A DNA stretch of 64,000 nt from Strongylocentrotus droebachiensis. Lineage: Eukaryota > Echinodermata > Echinoidea > Camarodonta > Strongylocentrotidae. The stretch is taken from assembly GCA_035222895.1 (NCBI GenBank), contig JAVYIG010005295.1, forward strand, positions 62,001 through 126,000, written 5' to 3'. How positions within the stretch are numbered: the first letter of the stretch is position 1; every line of letters begins with the position of its first letter. Of the stretch, positions 1 through 12,545 are shown piece by piece. A program made the translations under genes and the position numbers. A model generated the notes under the pieces. That model searched no databases. It was not told where the DNA came from and saw only the letters and a program-made list of their open reading frames with translations.

Positions 1-640
1 AGTTATTGAAAGTTTCACCCTACAGTACGACAATAATCACCACAATCTTTATTTTTACCTCAAATGAATATACAGTGTACCTGTATTTTTTTACGTCAGC
101 CATAAAACATACGAACAATTAACAATTATGACCAACAAAAACACAAGGTGAGCCGTGAAGTATTCGTCTGGGCACTATGTACAAAGTGATTAATCTTCAT
201 ACTATGGACAAATAGTGCAATACAAAAACCCTAAAGATAAATAATGATACGGTACTGTTCACAAAACTGCCTATGTTTGTCTAGTGTTCAAATCCTTACC
301 TACTTGAGAGTTTTTTAAAGTTCACTCTCAATGGAGACTCTATTGAAATCTGTTCACTTCAAATTTTTAAAGTGTCGGCTGTCGATGAGTTTTCTTTGTG
401 ATAAGTGTGATAATAAAGGTGGCTGATTGTTCCAAGTAGTTGTCCTTTCGCTATTTACTCTGTTGAATTATTTTATGTGACTATATTCTCAACTTGTGTG
501 ACTTAAACAGTGATGAAATAAAATGATGTCATAGATTCCACGTTATCTGATTTAGAATTATATGATTATTTATAACCTTTTTTTCTTCTTCTCCTTTCCT
601 CTTTTCCTCTGTCTTTTTCTTATTCTCTTCATCCCTCTTG
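1..640. other. AT-rich stretch without a supported gene
   Basis: No reading frame with coding character, RNA gene or clear repeat is visible. The sequence is AT-rich, with short runs of T and A only. Confidence 0.5.
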
Positions 641-660
641 CCCCGTTTGATGATTTCTCT

Positions 661-718
661 CTTTCACACACACACACACACACACCCACACGCACGCACA
701 CACACACACACACACAAA
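661..718. repeat. (CA)n microsatellite
   Basis: Alternating CA dinucleotides with a few CG and CC interruptions. The short peptides rich in His and Thr that it can encode are artefacts of the repeat. Confidence 0.9.
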
Positions 719-2120
719 CTAGACACTCACACATCCATTTCTAGTTCGATTATCCGGTTGGAATTGCACAAATTATTTTGCTTTACCAGTATCTTTAATT
801 TGTTAAAAGTCACATTAAAACTAACGCATGAAATATAATTAATAAATGTATATTTAATGTCTTCTATGAATGTTAATTTAAGTTTAATTTCAAAGAACAA
901 TTCTGCATCCTCGTTTTTAAAAACATCTGAAGTGCGTTGATTTGTATACTTGACATTTGACTTATCACTGGAGAGAAATATCGCTGTCATTCTATATCAT
1001 CTGAGTTCGTCTTCTAAATTCATCAAAGTTTCATCCATTCATGTACAATTATGTGCATTACCTGAATGAGATGATCGTCAGATTTTCTGTTTTCAAAACA
1101 ATATCATTAAACATATTGAGCCTTGTTACCAGAAATACAAGAATAACTTGGTATTTCACTTTATAAACTATTGTCTTAAGATTGATTTATTTGAGATGAC
1201 GAAAAGAAATTGTTACAAATCATTATTATAAGACACAGGATGAGCTGTATTCAACGTTTTTACATACACATTATGCATATGTCATGTACATTGTACAATG
1301 TATCATAGTTATTCTTTTGACACATGTTCATGAGGAGATAATGTTTTTTTTTTCTTTCTTCGAAGCTCAATGTCTCGCTTGATTTTTGTGAATAATTCTG
1401 CCCCTTCATTATGGTACAGCACTCCTCATACACAGACAGATGTGGACAGTCATAATTAGGCAAATTGGGTCGCCTGTATAACATGTATAATATGCAGAGA
1501 GATACCGATTAATCAACTCAATTTCGAATGGAAGCGAATGAATGGGATGACGTCACAATAAAAACAACACACACGGACAAAATGACTTCCGTTTTTTTCT
1601 GCTTCGTTTCAAATCAAAATAATTTCATTGAATTAGGACCGACTGCATTATTCAATGAAGGGTCTAAATTAGGAACTATCTATGATGGAAATTGGATAAT
1701 TAGATGCGGTTTTTTCCAACAGTCTTGTGCCTTTTTTTATTTTTGCCTTGACCAGAACAAATTTCGAGCGGGAATGTTAATAAGGTATAGCACATTTACT
1801 CGTCCTGCGGCGTTTTATGAAGAGTGCTGCCCAGACCCTAGGCGGAGGTTCGCTGGCTGTGTAGGGTGACTCTAATGCTCAGTGGTTTGGAGTGTATACA
1901 TTTCTTATTTCTTGTTCTGTCTCTGTTAATTTGATCGCAAATAGATTTGGTGGAAAGGGCAGTTTGTATAAAGGAACACAGCGACACATTCAAAAAATGT
2001 TTTGTCAATGTTCGCGTATTTTAAAAATCTTATTTTGTTTGTTTTGTTCTGTTTTGTTATTTGCTGATCCTTCGCATATAATTATTGGTACACCTCATTT
2101 TAACACTCACACACACCCAC
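719..2120. other. No supported gene
   Basis: Only short frames occur, the longest of which start or end in simple sequence. No domain, splice-bounded exon or repeat family was recognised. Confidence 0.45.
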
Positions 2121-2124
2121 ACAT

Positions 2125-2127
<3 letters not shown>

Positions 2128-2165
<38 letters not shown>

Positions 2166-2200
2166 TTCTCTGTCTCTCTCTCTCTCTCTCTCTCTCATAT
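2128..2200. repeat. (CT)n microsatellite
   Basis: Near-pure CT repeat with a few TTT and TG interruptions. It generates spurious Leu/Ser-rich frames. Confidence 0.9.
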
Positions 2201-2604
2201 GTCTTTCTCTCTATCTATTTATCTCCACCTATCTCTATCACTCTCCATTCTTTCTTACTCCACCCCTGTATGCTTGATTATTTTCACCTTCATTAATTGA
2301 ATATCATAATAACTGAAATTACGTATATCATGTTTAGAGAGCATAATTATGTAAGTTACTGCTTATAAATGTTGTTGATAATTCCAATGTAAATGTTTGC
2401 TTTTACATTCTAGATACGTCATCGAGTATTATTTATTATACAGCTCGATTGGACCATTTTTTGTGAGCGCAGCTCAAAACCTTTTGAATAATCGTGATAA
2501 TTCTATCAATGAAAAGGAAAGCAAGACATAGCGTAAAAGTACGGTTAGTACTGGGTTGAATTTGTATTTCACTCGTTAAAATACACTTTAGATCTTTATA
2601 GCAA

Positions 2605-2613
2605 GTTTATGAG
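2605..2613. repeat. Left 9-bp target-site duplication of foldback element
   Basis: GTTTATGAG lies directly outside the left terminal inverted repeat. The identical 9 bases lie directly outside the right one at 7181-7189. A perfect 9-bp duplication is typical of Mutator-like (MULE) insertion, though other superfamilies are not excluded. Confidence 0.85.
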
Positions 2614-2945
2614 GGCTTTCATCGAAAGGGTGCGGTGCGGCGCGGCGCGGTGTGGTGTGCTCAACGCACCCATTCGATAAAAGAGGGGGGGCTTTTCTCG
2701 AAAGGGAGCGTTGAGAGCGGAGTACCGTTTTAACACACCCTTTCGATAAAAGCGGGGGGGCTTTTCTCTAAAGGGTGCGTCGACTAGTCTTTCGCATCAG
2801 TCGTTTAAAATGAGGATCTCGGACAAAAGGTAATAGTTGCCAATTTAAGTATATCGAAAATGTATTAAATAAAATGGAATGGTCTTGATTACAGAGTGGT
2901 CTCTTTCGTTATTACTATGTTGATGGGGGAGACAGAGAGAAGGGA
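2614..2945. repeat. Left terminal inverted repeat, about 330 bp
   Basis: It matches the reverse complement of 6845-7180 with few differences, mostly in G-run lengths. A short motif recurs inside: three sub-repeats of CTTTCGA(T/G)AAAAG next to runs of G, preceded by a CG-rich block near the tip (GCGGTGCGGCGCGGCGCGG). Subterminal repeats of this kind often serve as transposase-binding sites; that role is inferred here. Confidence 0.9.
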
Positions 2946-3846
2946 AAAAGGGAAAGGGAAAGGGAAGATAAAAGGAAAGAATAAGAAGAAAAGATGGAAA
3001 CTGGGGGGGGGGCGAAGGGCTCTTGCCTCTTCACCCCCCCCCCCCCCGCCATAAAATAAATAAGATAGAGAGAGAGAAGGGAAAGGGAAAGGGAAAGAAA
3101 ATATAAAAGGAAAGAAAGAAGAGGAAGAAGGAAAGAGGGAAACGGGGGAAGGGCGAAAGGCTCTTACCTCCGGAAAGGGAAGAGGAATAAGAAGGAAAGA
3201 GGGAAACGGGCGAAGGGCGAAGGGCTCTTGCCTCCTAAAATAAATAAGAGAGAGAGAGAGAGAAGGGAAAGGGAAAGAAAATATAAAAGGAAAGAAAGAA
3301 GAGGAATAAGAAGGAAAGAGGGAAACTGGGGGGGGGGCGAAGGGCTCTTGCCTCCTCACCCCCCCCCCCCGCCAAAAAATAAATAAGAGAGAGAGAGAGA
3401 AGGGAAAGGGAAAGGGAAAGAAAATATAAAAGGAAAGAAAGAAGAAGAAGAAGGAAAGAGGGAAACGGGGGAAGGGCGAAAGGCTCTTACCTCCCCCCCC
3501 CCTCCCGCCAAAAAATAAATAAGAGAGAGAGAGAGAGAAGGGAAAAGGAAAGGGAAAGAAAATATAAAAGGAAAGGGAGAAGAAGAAAAGAGGGAAACGG
3601 GGGAAGGGCGAAGGACTCTAATTGCCCCCCCCCCCGCCAAAAAAAAAATAAGAGAGAGAGAGAAGGGAAGGGGAAAGGGAAAGAGAAGATAAAAGGAAAG
3701 AAAGAAGAGGAAGAACAATAAAAGAAGGAAACCGGGGAAGGGCGAACGGCTCTTGCCTCCCCTCGCCAAAAAATAAATAAGAGAAAGAGAGAGAAGGGAG
3801 AGGGAAAGAGAAGATAAAAGGAAAGAAAGAAGAGGAAGAGGAAGAA
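2946..3846. repeat. Polypurine minisatellite arm, about 7 units
   Basis: Tandem units of roughly 130 bp, each containing GAGAGAGAAGGGAAAGGGAA, then GGAAAGAAAGAAGAGGAAG, a GC-rich segment GGGCGAAGGGCTCTTGCCTC, a poly-C run and GCCAAAAAATAAATAAG. Unit length varies mostly in the homopolymer runs. The strand is almost entirely purine apart from the GC-rich joint. Confidence 0.9.
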
Positions 3847-3847
3847 G

Positions 3848-4276
3848 AATTTGTGTTCTGCCAGTGTCACAAATAGATATATAAATATGCTCATCTGACG
3901 ATAATTTGATGTATAAAACCCCTCACCTTCTTGGGGCTCCGCCCCTTGGATCCAACACCAATTTGTGTCCTGCCAGTGTCACAAATAGATATACAAAATA
4001 TGCTCATCTGACCGTTATTTATTGCCCAAAACTCCTGAGCTTCCGGAGGCTCCACCCCCTGGACCCCACGCCAATTCGTGACCCCTGTGTCACAAATAAG
4101 GTATAAAATAATAATAATTTAATGTACAAAACTCCTGAGCTTCTGGGGGCTCCGCCCCCTGGACACAACACCAAATTGTGTCCTGCCACTGTCACAAATA
4201 AGGTATAAAATTATGCTCATCCGACGTTAATTTCGATGTTTAATACCCCTGAGCTTCTGAGGGCTCCGCCCTGTGA
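3848..4276. repeat. Four tandem copies of a repeat of about 105 bp
   Basis: Units start near 3848, 3960, 4072 and 4172, each with (A/G)AATT(T/C)GTG..CTGTCACAAATA. Each later contains CCTGAGCTTC and the palindromic GGGGCTCCGCCCC. Divergence between units is moderate. They sit at the inner edge of the left purine arm of the foldback element. No coding potential is credible. Confidence 0.85.
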
Positions 4277-5465
4277 AAAAACGTGTAAAAAAAAAAAAAA
4301 CACGTTAATTTTACCGTTTTTGGGAGATAGCCCCCCCCCCCCCGGCGTTCAAGGGGGGGGGGGGGGGTACGATTTTTCAAATTTTCGAGGGCCCCAAAAA
4401 AGATTAGTGCTCTCTAGTAATTTCGCGACTACTCCGGAACCGCGGCAGATATAAAGTTTTTCTTTCATGACTTTTTTCTTTCGAGTCTTACGCATCTTGT
4501 GAAACATTTTTTTGTTGAAAATCGGACGTATAGTTGCGGAGTCACGTGACCTTTTGTTTTTGCATGTCAGCCCTAAAATCGCTCATTTTTGTGATTTATG
4601 TACCAAACATATGGAAATACCATTTATTCTTTTTAAAAAAGAGAAAACATTGGTTATTTGGTCTTGTTTCAAGTTAATGTGTTTGATTTTAGGTCAAAAT
4701 AGTTGAATTTTGGTTAGAAATGAATAAAACAACAAAAATGATATAATACATAAATACAAATTATCAAAACAAGAGATAACATAGGGATAAACTGGCTCTT
4801 CCAACTTTGTTGTCGTATTATTATTCTAACGAATATATGTAGTGAAAAAGAACGCTTGAATATGAATAATATATGATTATGGGTAAAAATGTGAATTCTC
4901 TGACCTTGTTTGCATAAATTACCATAAATATTCATTTTCGCGGCGATCGGCTGTGAAACGGCCGAGATCTTAGGGGGGGGGGGGACCCCTCCCCCCCCAC
5001 CCTCAAGTCTACTCCAATCACATTGAACAAAAGTTTGACTTAAATCATCTCTCTCATCATTATACCGCTATAGTATTCATGTTTTTAATATTATTTATTG
5101 TCCATTAAACAAGTTCATAGAGAAAATACTTATCTCTCTGCAACATTAAAAAAGAATCTTCATTAATATGTCTTAATTTGTATTGATAGCCTTGTGGTCG
5201 CCAACAGTGGCGTAGGCAGGGGCGTCTCCAAAGGGGGGTGTGGGGTGCGACACCCCCCCCCCCCACCTGTCAGGATATTGTCGGTAAAATTGCGCTGCCG
5301 TCGGGAAAAATGAGAAAAGGGGGAGGGGGAAAAAAGAGAGGAAAAGGGAAAGAAAAGAAAAAAAGAAAAAGAAAAGAAAAAAGAAAAAAGAAAAGAAAGG
5401 AAAGAAAAGAGAAGAAAGAAAGAGGAAAACGAAAAAGAGGGAGAATAGGAAAAGAAAGGAAAAGA
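4277..5465. other. Central region of foldback element
   Basis: Mostly unique AT-rich sequence with homopolymer C/G runs near 4330-4368 and 4970-5000. A GC-rich joint at 5210-5290 is followed by an A/G-rich run from 5310. No open frame resembling a transposase was found. Confidence 0.6.
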
Positions 5466-6844
5466 AAGGAGGCAAGAGCCCTTTGCCCCCGTTTCCCTCT
5501 TTTCTTCTTCTTCCTCTTCTTTCTTTCATTTTATCTTATCTTTCCCTTTCCTTCTCTCTCTCTCTCTTATTTATTTTTTGGCGGGGGGGGGGGGGAGGGA
5601 GGAGGCAAGAGCCCTTTGCCCCCGTTTCCCTCTTTTCTTATTCTTCCTCTTCTTTCTTTCATTTTATCTTCTCTTTCCCTTTCCTTCTCTCTCTCTCTCT
5701 TATTTATTTTTTGGCGGGGGGGGGGGAGGAGGCAAGAGCCCTTCGCCCCCGTTTCCCTCTTTTCTTATTCTTTTTCCTCTTCTTTCTTTCCTTTTATATT
5801 TTCTTTCCCTCTCCCTTCTCTCTCTCTCTCTTATTTATTTTTTGGCGGGGGGGGGGGAGGAGGCAAGAGCCCTTCGCCCCCGTTTCCCTCTTTTCTTATT
5901 CTTTTTCCTCTTCTTTCTTTCCTTTTATATTTTCTTTCCCTCTCCCTTCTCTCTCCCTCTCTTATTTATTTTTTTGGCGGGAGGGGGGGGGGGAGGTAAG
6001 AGCCCTTCGCCCCCTCCCCCAGTTTCCCTCTTTCCTTCCCTATTCCTCTTCTTTCTTTCCTTTTATATTTTCTTTCCCTTTCCCTTCTCTCTCTCTCTCT
6101 CTCTTATTTATTTTTGGAAGGGGGGAGGAAGCAAGAGCCCTTCGCCCTTCCCCCGTTTCCCTCTTTCCTTCTTACTCCTCTTCTTTCTTTCCCTTTCCCT
6201 TCTCTCTCTCTCTCTCTCTTATTTTTTTTTTGGCGGGGGGGGGGGGGGGCTAAGAGCCTTTCGCCCTTCCCCCGTTTCTCTCTTTTCTTCTTCCTCTTCT
6301 TTCTTTCCTTTTATATTTTCTTTCCCTTTCCCTTCTCTCTCTCTCTTATTTATTTTTTTGGCGGGGGGGGGGGAGAGGCAAGAGCCCTTCGCCCCCGTTT
6401 CCTTCTTCTTCCTCTTCTTTCTTTCCTTTTATCTTCTCGTTACCTGTCCCTTTCCCTTCTCTCTCTTATTTATTTTTTGGCGGGGGGATGCAAGAGCCCT
6501 TCGCCCCCGTTTACCTCTTTTCTTCTTCTTCTTCCTCTTCTTTCTTTCCTTTTATATTTTCTTTCCCTTTCCCTTCTCTCTCTATCTCTTATTTATTTTT
6601 TGGCGGGGGGTGGGGAGGGAGGAGGCAATTAGAGCCCTTCGCCCTTCCCCCGTTTCCCCCTTTCCTTCTTCTTATTCTTCTTTCTTTCCCTTTCCCTTCT
6701 CTCTCTCTCTCTCTCCCTCTTATTTATTTTTTTGGCGGGGGGGGGGGGGGGTGAGGAGGCAAGAGCCATTCGCCCCCCCCCCCAGTTTCCCTCTTTTCTT
6801 CTTATTCTTTCCTTTTATCTTCCCTTTCCCTTTCCCTTTTTTCC
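5466..6844. repeat. Polypyrimidine minisatellite arm, about 11 units
   Basis: Inverted relative to 2946-3846, with the same unit design: GGCAAGAGCCCTTCGCCC, CTCTTTTCTTCTTCCTCTTC, (CT)n, TTATTTATTTTTTGGC and a G run. There are about 11 units against about 7 on the left, so the arms have changed copy number independently. Long proline/serine/phenylalanine-rich frames in all three forward frames are translations of the repeat. Confidence 0.9.
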
Positions 6845-7180
6845 TTCTCTCTGTCTCCCCCATCAACATAGTAATAACGAAAGAGACCACTCTGTAATCA
6901 AGACCATTCCATTTTATTTAATACATTTTCGATATACTTAAATTGGCAACTATTACCTTTTGTCCGAGATCCTCATTTAAACGACTGATGCGAAAGACTA
7001 GTCGACGCACCCTTTCGAGAAAAGCCCCCCCCCCCCTCTTTTATCGAAAGGGTGTGTTAAAACGGTACTCCGCTCTCAACGCACCCTTTCGAGAAAAGCC
7101 CCCCCCCCCTCTTTTATCGAATGGGTGCGTTGAGCACACCACACCGCGCCGCGCCGCACCGCACCCTTTCGATGAAAGCC
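6845..7180. repeat. Right terminal inverted repeat, about 335 bp
   Basis: Reverse complement of 2614-2945 with only scattered differences. It ends in CCCTTTCGATGAAAGCC immediately before the 9-bp duplication. Confidence 0.9.
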
Positions 7181-7189
7181 GTTTATGAG
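7181..7189. repeat. Right 9-bp target-site duplication
   Basis: GTTTATGAG, identical to 2605-2613. Confidence 0.85.
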
Positions 7190-7381
7190 GGGCTGTATAA
7201 CAGTAATATAATGTACTTTGTAAACCTATTTGATTACGAATATACTTGTCAGTATTTCGTTACTTGTATAATTCATTTGTTCTATTATATATTGTATTAC
7301 TGTATGGTTTATATATGTCATTTAATTTGTGGATATTTGAGTGGAAAATAAATAAATCAAATCAAATCAAATCAAATCAAA
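7190..7381 (+). mobile_element. Probable non-LTR retroelement 3' tail
   Basis: AT-rich sequence with a late AATAAATAAA followed by five AATCA/ATCAA pentamers at about 7352-7380. Short oligomeric 3' tails of this kind are typical of LINE/SINE insertions. No reverse transcriptase remains, so the family is unknown. Confidence 0.4.
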
Positions 7382-7519
7382 ATACATTTAACTAATAATT
7401 GCCACGAAAATACAGTATATGTAGTTTCGTGTAGGCATATTCACTTTCAATTTCTGCTTTGTTTTTGTTTCCATAGCTGTTATTAAAAGACAATGTATTT
7501 TACTCCTTGGGAATCCGCT

Positions 7520-7770
7520 ACCGCTGATGCATATCATTATCGTCATCATTATCAACATAAAAATCATTACAATCGCCGTCGTCGTAATCATCATGATCAT
7601 TATCATCATCGTCGTCACGCACAACATTATAATCATTATAGTTCTCAACGTCGTCATCATTCTGTATCATCATCACATTCACCACCATCGTCATCGTCAC
7701 CATTGTCATCACCACCATAGTCATCGTCACCATTGTCATCATCATTATCATCGTCATCATCTAATACTCT
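7520..7770. repeat. Imperfect (ATC)n/(CGT)n trinucleotide array
   Basis: Dense ATC, ATT and GTC triplets on the plus strand. It produces spurious His-rich and Asp/Met-rich frames on both strands. Confidence 0.85.
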
Positions 7771-7849
7771 GTTCACATTGATGTATATTTCATATGTATT
7801 GTAATTTGTAGGTTTATTTGCATTTTTGGTGTGTTTTGTTTAATATGTA

Positions 7850-7990
7850 ATTGTTTATCATTGTATTTTGTTTGTTATAGCGCTTAGAGACTTCGGTGGT
7901 AAGCGCTTATGATAAGCACCGTTTCTACTATTATTATTATTATTATTATCATTATTATTATTATCATCATTATCATCATCACCATCGTTA
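7850..7990 (+). mobile_element. SINE 3' tail with (ATT)n
   Basis: Contains TTATAGCGCTTAGAGACTTC, AAGCGCTTATGATAAGC and then (ATT)n. The same tail design (GCGCTTAGAGAC...AAGCGCTTTATAAAAG plus ATT repeats) occurs at 57745-57820 and, inverted, at 55430-55495. It is therefore a 3' fragment of a dispersed SINE family. Confidence 0.65.
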
Positions 7991-7999
7991 TCCCCACTG

Positions 8000-9120
8000 T
8001 CATCACAATCCTCCGATGCTATCCTTAAGAGGTAGTCGATGGTCGATACGTCATCACTAGGCTCCACGATGGCCATGCACGCCTCCAGCTGTAATAATCT
8101 CCCTAAACTCGTCCTGTCAGAGATTCGTCACCCCCATTTCCCTTTTTTGTTACCGCACTCCTTCATGCCGAAATATTGATGGGAACCAAAGGAGGACAAA
8201 AATAAAAACATAAACTATTCCCATCTTTCCAGTGGCAGCACAACAATAACCCTGGTAACCCCAAACGTCTCCATGTCTTGGCTACCAGACCATGCAGGCA
8301 CCTTTCGTTCTATTTTTCACTTCATTTTTGTTTCCTTGTCGATTTTCGTCTTTGTCAACAGAAAACTAAAAATCCTGTTTATATGGAGATCACAATAAAA
8401 AATATCACCTTGTAAAATGGGCTTTATGAAAAGAGCATTTAACCATGTTTTTGGATCTCTCTGTCAATGACGCGAAGTTTAACCGCAGTTTCCGTTTGAA
8501 TGTCTCTTCGTTGTAGGAGGCGTCCATCTGTCTGATTAGTTTAATGAACTCTGTGAAAGGCCCTCCGTATTCTCACTTTGGGTCGCTTTAGGGGGATACA
8601 AATCAACACCAGCTATCTTCTTTTCTTTACGATGCTATTATATATGTGGTACTACAATCGTGCCGACGTTGATTTGAAGCGTTTGTTGTTTGTTAGTGAT
8701 AGGGGGAGTGTATATATTGTTGGCTGCCAGCAAGAAGGCTCTTAGGGCCGTTGTTGACGACAGTAACGGCATTATTGCTGGCAGCTGCGATATGCGAAGT
8801 GGAGGAGATACTTCGTGACTACAGTTGACACCAGTACAAGACCATCCACTCACCAACAATTCGTCGAGTTTGATAATGCTAAATGAAACAAAGAAGGGCA
8901 TCTTTTTATTAGGTCTAGTTGCTAGAATTGTAGTAAACACGATAGCATCTATTTCCGAAAAACCAACTCGAGGACAATTTAAATATCCTGTTGTATGTCT
9001 TACACGAATCATGTTCCGAACTATGTAATACGTTATTGTCATGGTCACACTTTTCAATTGGTGACCCACAAGGCTATTGAAATTGCCGTAAGTTGATTTC
9101 CCAAAGCAGTTGTGAATGTG
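8000..9120. other. No recognised gene; one 143-codon minus-strand frame
   Basis: A minus-strand frame of 143 codons occupies 8638-9069. I do not recognise its product, it shows no domain motif, and plausible exon boundaries are not evident. It may be chance or a decayed element. The rest of the stretch holds no feature I can support. Confidence 0.35.
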
Positions 9121-10165
<1,045 letters not shown>

Positions 10166-10965
10166 AGAAGTTAGAGTAAATATTATCATCAACTTCAACA
10201 TTATCATTGGCCGTATATAATAATAATCACCGCCAATGTCATTATTGCCATCGCCATCAGTGGTAGCAGTAGAATAATCCTCAGAATCACGAAATCCATC
10301 ACAATCCTCATCGTCACCATTATAATGACCACCAGCCTCATTTATCATCACCACCATCGTCATCATCATCGTCAACAACATCATCATCATTGTCACCATC
10401 ACCATCACAGTTATCATACCCACAACCACCACCACTACCATCAGCAGTAGAAGCATCGTCATCATCATCATCATCATCACCATCATTATCATTATTATCA
10501 CCACCATCATGATCTGATAATCAGTATCGTCATCATCATCAACATCATCAGCATCATCATCATCCTCATCATCATCATTATCACTATCACAATTATCATC
10601 CTCACAATCACCACCACTATCATCAGCAGTAGCAGCATCGTCATCATCATCATCATCATCACCATCATTATCATTATTTTTACCACCATCATGATCTGAT
10701 AATCAGTATCGTCATTATCATCAACATCATCATCATCATCATCATCATCATTATCACCATCACAATTATCATCCTCACAATCACCACCACTACCATCAGC
10801 AGTAGCAGCACCGTCATCATTATCATCTTCATTATTATCATCACCATCAATCATTATCTGATAATCAGTATCATCATCATCATCATTATCATTACCGCCA
10901 CTTATAAATTCAATATCAAACTTCATAATTATCAGGCTATTGTAATCACAGATGTCGTTATCTTC
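10166..10965. repeat. (ATC)n array with a higher-order repeat of about 180 bp
   Basis: CAT/ATC triplets with interruptions. A longer unit containing CAGCAGTAG(A/C)AGCA and ATGATCTGATAATCAGTAT recurs near 10442, 10622 and 10796. Segmental duplication has therefore been superimposed on the microsatellite. Confidence 0.85.
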
Positions 10966-11640
10966 CACTTAAATATTAATTTTATAGTGTGCTAACCATG
11001 CTAGTATACGTCTATACATTGGACCTTTAATAATTTCTATATATTATAGCTTCATATCTATACCTCGTGTCTTCTGGGGGGGGGGGAGGGTGAATCGCTT
11101 TCTGCAAATAAAAACCAACAACACCTGATTTCAAAAAGACCATTTATCTAGGTTACTAATGTTATTGGTCGTCGTGTCATAAATAGTTATTGTAAGGGAT
11201 ATTAGCCAGAGGCCTAACCACAGCTTCCGTATTTAGGTTTTTGTCAAAACAGTAATGAAAGGCGAGAAATTGACATGAATCGAGTCCATGATCAATGTGT
11301 CTGTGGGTTTTATTACCCTCATAATGTGCTTTAAATGACGAAAAAATCACACCAAGTTTCCTATCTGATCAAGGACTTGAAATATGACTTCCTCCAAAGT
11401 ACATTTTCTTTATTTTATTATTTTTGAAGCATTTAAGTAGGCTTTTAATAAATCACCCTTTTGTTATGTGCAAGGTCACACAATGTTACAGAGGCGAACG
11501 ATCAAATCTTAGATGTGGTGTTAAAACGGAGTAAATTTAATTTGTGTACATGAGCAACAAGAGATGTTTTTCATGTGATAAAATGTGAGTTATGGGTTTA
11601 TGTCTCCTCCTACTTCCTCTCCAGCAACATCATTACTATT
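10966..11640. other. No supported gene
   Basis: AT-rich unique sequence with one G run at 11077-11088. Nothing else was recognised. Confidence 0.45.
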
Positions 11641-11870
11641 AACATCTTTATCATCATCATCATCATCATCATAAGCATCAGCAGCGTCAACATCATCACC
11701 CATCATCATTATCATTATCATCGTCAGCACCACCACCACCATCATTATCACCGCCACCACCACCACCACCACCACCACCACCACCACCACCACCACCACC
11801 ACCACCACCACCACCACCAACATCATAACCATCACCATTCACCACCATCATTATCAACATCACTTACACC
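11641..11870. repeat. (CAT)n/(CAC)n trinucleotide array
   Basis: CAT-rich at the edges with a nearly pure CAC/ACC core at about 11753-11819. It gives a spurious poly-His frame on the plus strand and poly-Val on the minus strand. Confidence 0.95.
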
Positions 11871-12299
11871 ACCACACATCACCAAAGACATGTACATTGG
11901 ATTCGAGATTCAAATCTTCGTGCCTAAAATACTGAACAAAAGTCAGTACCTTCATAATAACATGATGACAAATGAAGTTCATTTCATATTAAACCAAAGC
12001 AGCGGTCACGCATCCCTAAACGGTACGTTATTTAATTTCTCTCCTCTTTTGTACGTTTGCTATATCCACTGCTACTATCCTTTCTCATTATGTCGTCAAC
12101 ATTAGTTATTCACAATACTAAACATCATCACCGAATTTCCTCCATCTTGGTCCCATATTATCATTATTATTGTCATATTCTTTTTTAAGGGACTGGGTAT
12201 CATTGCCTCAGATTCTTAACAAAATCCTGGATTTAGCTCATGCTGCAATCATAATTATAAACCTTTAGGTCAGTCAGGAATCTCATGACTTTTACAAGC

Positions 12300-12545
12300 C
12301 GATCGCCTGTCTGATTATCAAGATATTTATGATTGGAAATCGAAATGTCAAACACCGTTTTCCGGACGGTATATATAACACTACATTCAACTGGGGGAAA
12401 TGAGTATAGTATAACCGGTCACTCAAAGATTATTACTTTTTTGAGGCACTTCATGATCATTTTGAAGCGCATTTTTTTTAAGGGCTTCAATATTACACCA
12501 TATCACAGACACTGATACCACTAAGGGCCATGCATCTCATAGTTG
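12300..12545 (+). repeat. Dispersed repeat family A, copy 1
   Basis: Shares GATTATCAAGATATTTATGA, TTTTTTGAGGCACTTCATGA, ATATTACACCATATCACAG and GGGCCATGCATCTCA with 62095-62300. The inverted equivalents occur at 63835-63960. The family looks like a short non-coding transposon. Its ends were not defined. Confidence 0.75.

Larger units (their letters stand above)
2614..7180. mobile_element. 4.57-kb foldback DNA transposon, Mutator-like by TSD length, non-autonomous
   Basis: The two ends are near-identical inverted copies for about 330 bp. They begin GGCTTTCATCGAAAGGG and end with its reverse complement, and are flanked by a perfect 9-bp duplication. Inside the terminal repeats the symmetry continues as inverted minisatellite arrays: purine-rich on the left, pyrimidine-rich on the right, with related units. 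The centre holds four copies of a repeat of about 105 bp and about 1.2 kb of unique AT-rich sequence. No transposase-like reading frame is present. The long frames across the arrays are translations of GGAAAG/CTTTCC repeats. The high similarity of the two ends suggests recent insertion or gene conversion. Mutator affiliation is inferred only from the 9-bp duplication and the long terminal repeats. Confidence 0.85.

Noticed and set aside
2889..3894. Long Ser/Phe/Pro-rich frames on the minus strand
   Set aside because: They are translations of the polypurine minisatellite arm of the foldback element; every frame is open because the repeat lacks stop codons.
5238..6941. Frames of up to 439 codons on the plus strand
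   Set aside because: Same cause on the pyrimidine arm: all three frames stay open and give near-identical low-complexity text.
11575..12105. His-rich 176-codon frame
   Set aside because: Produced by CAT/CAC repeats; no conserved flanking domain.
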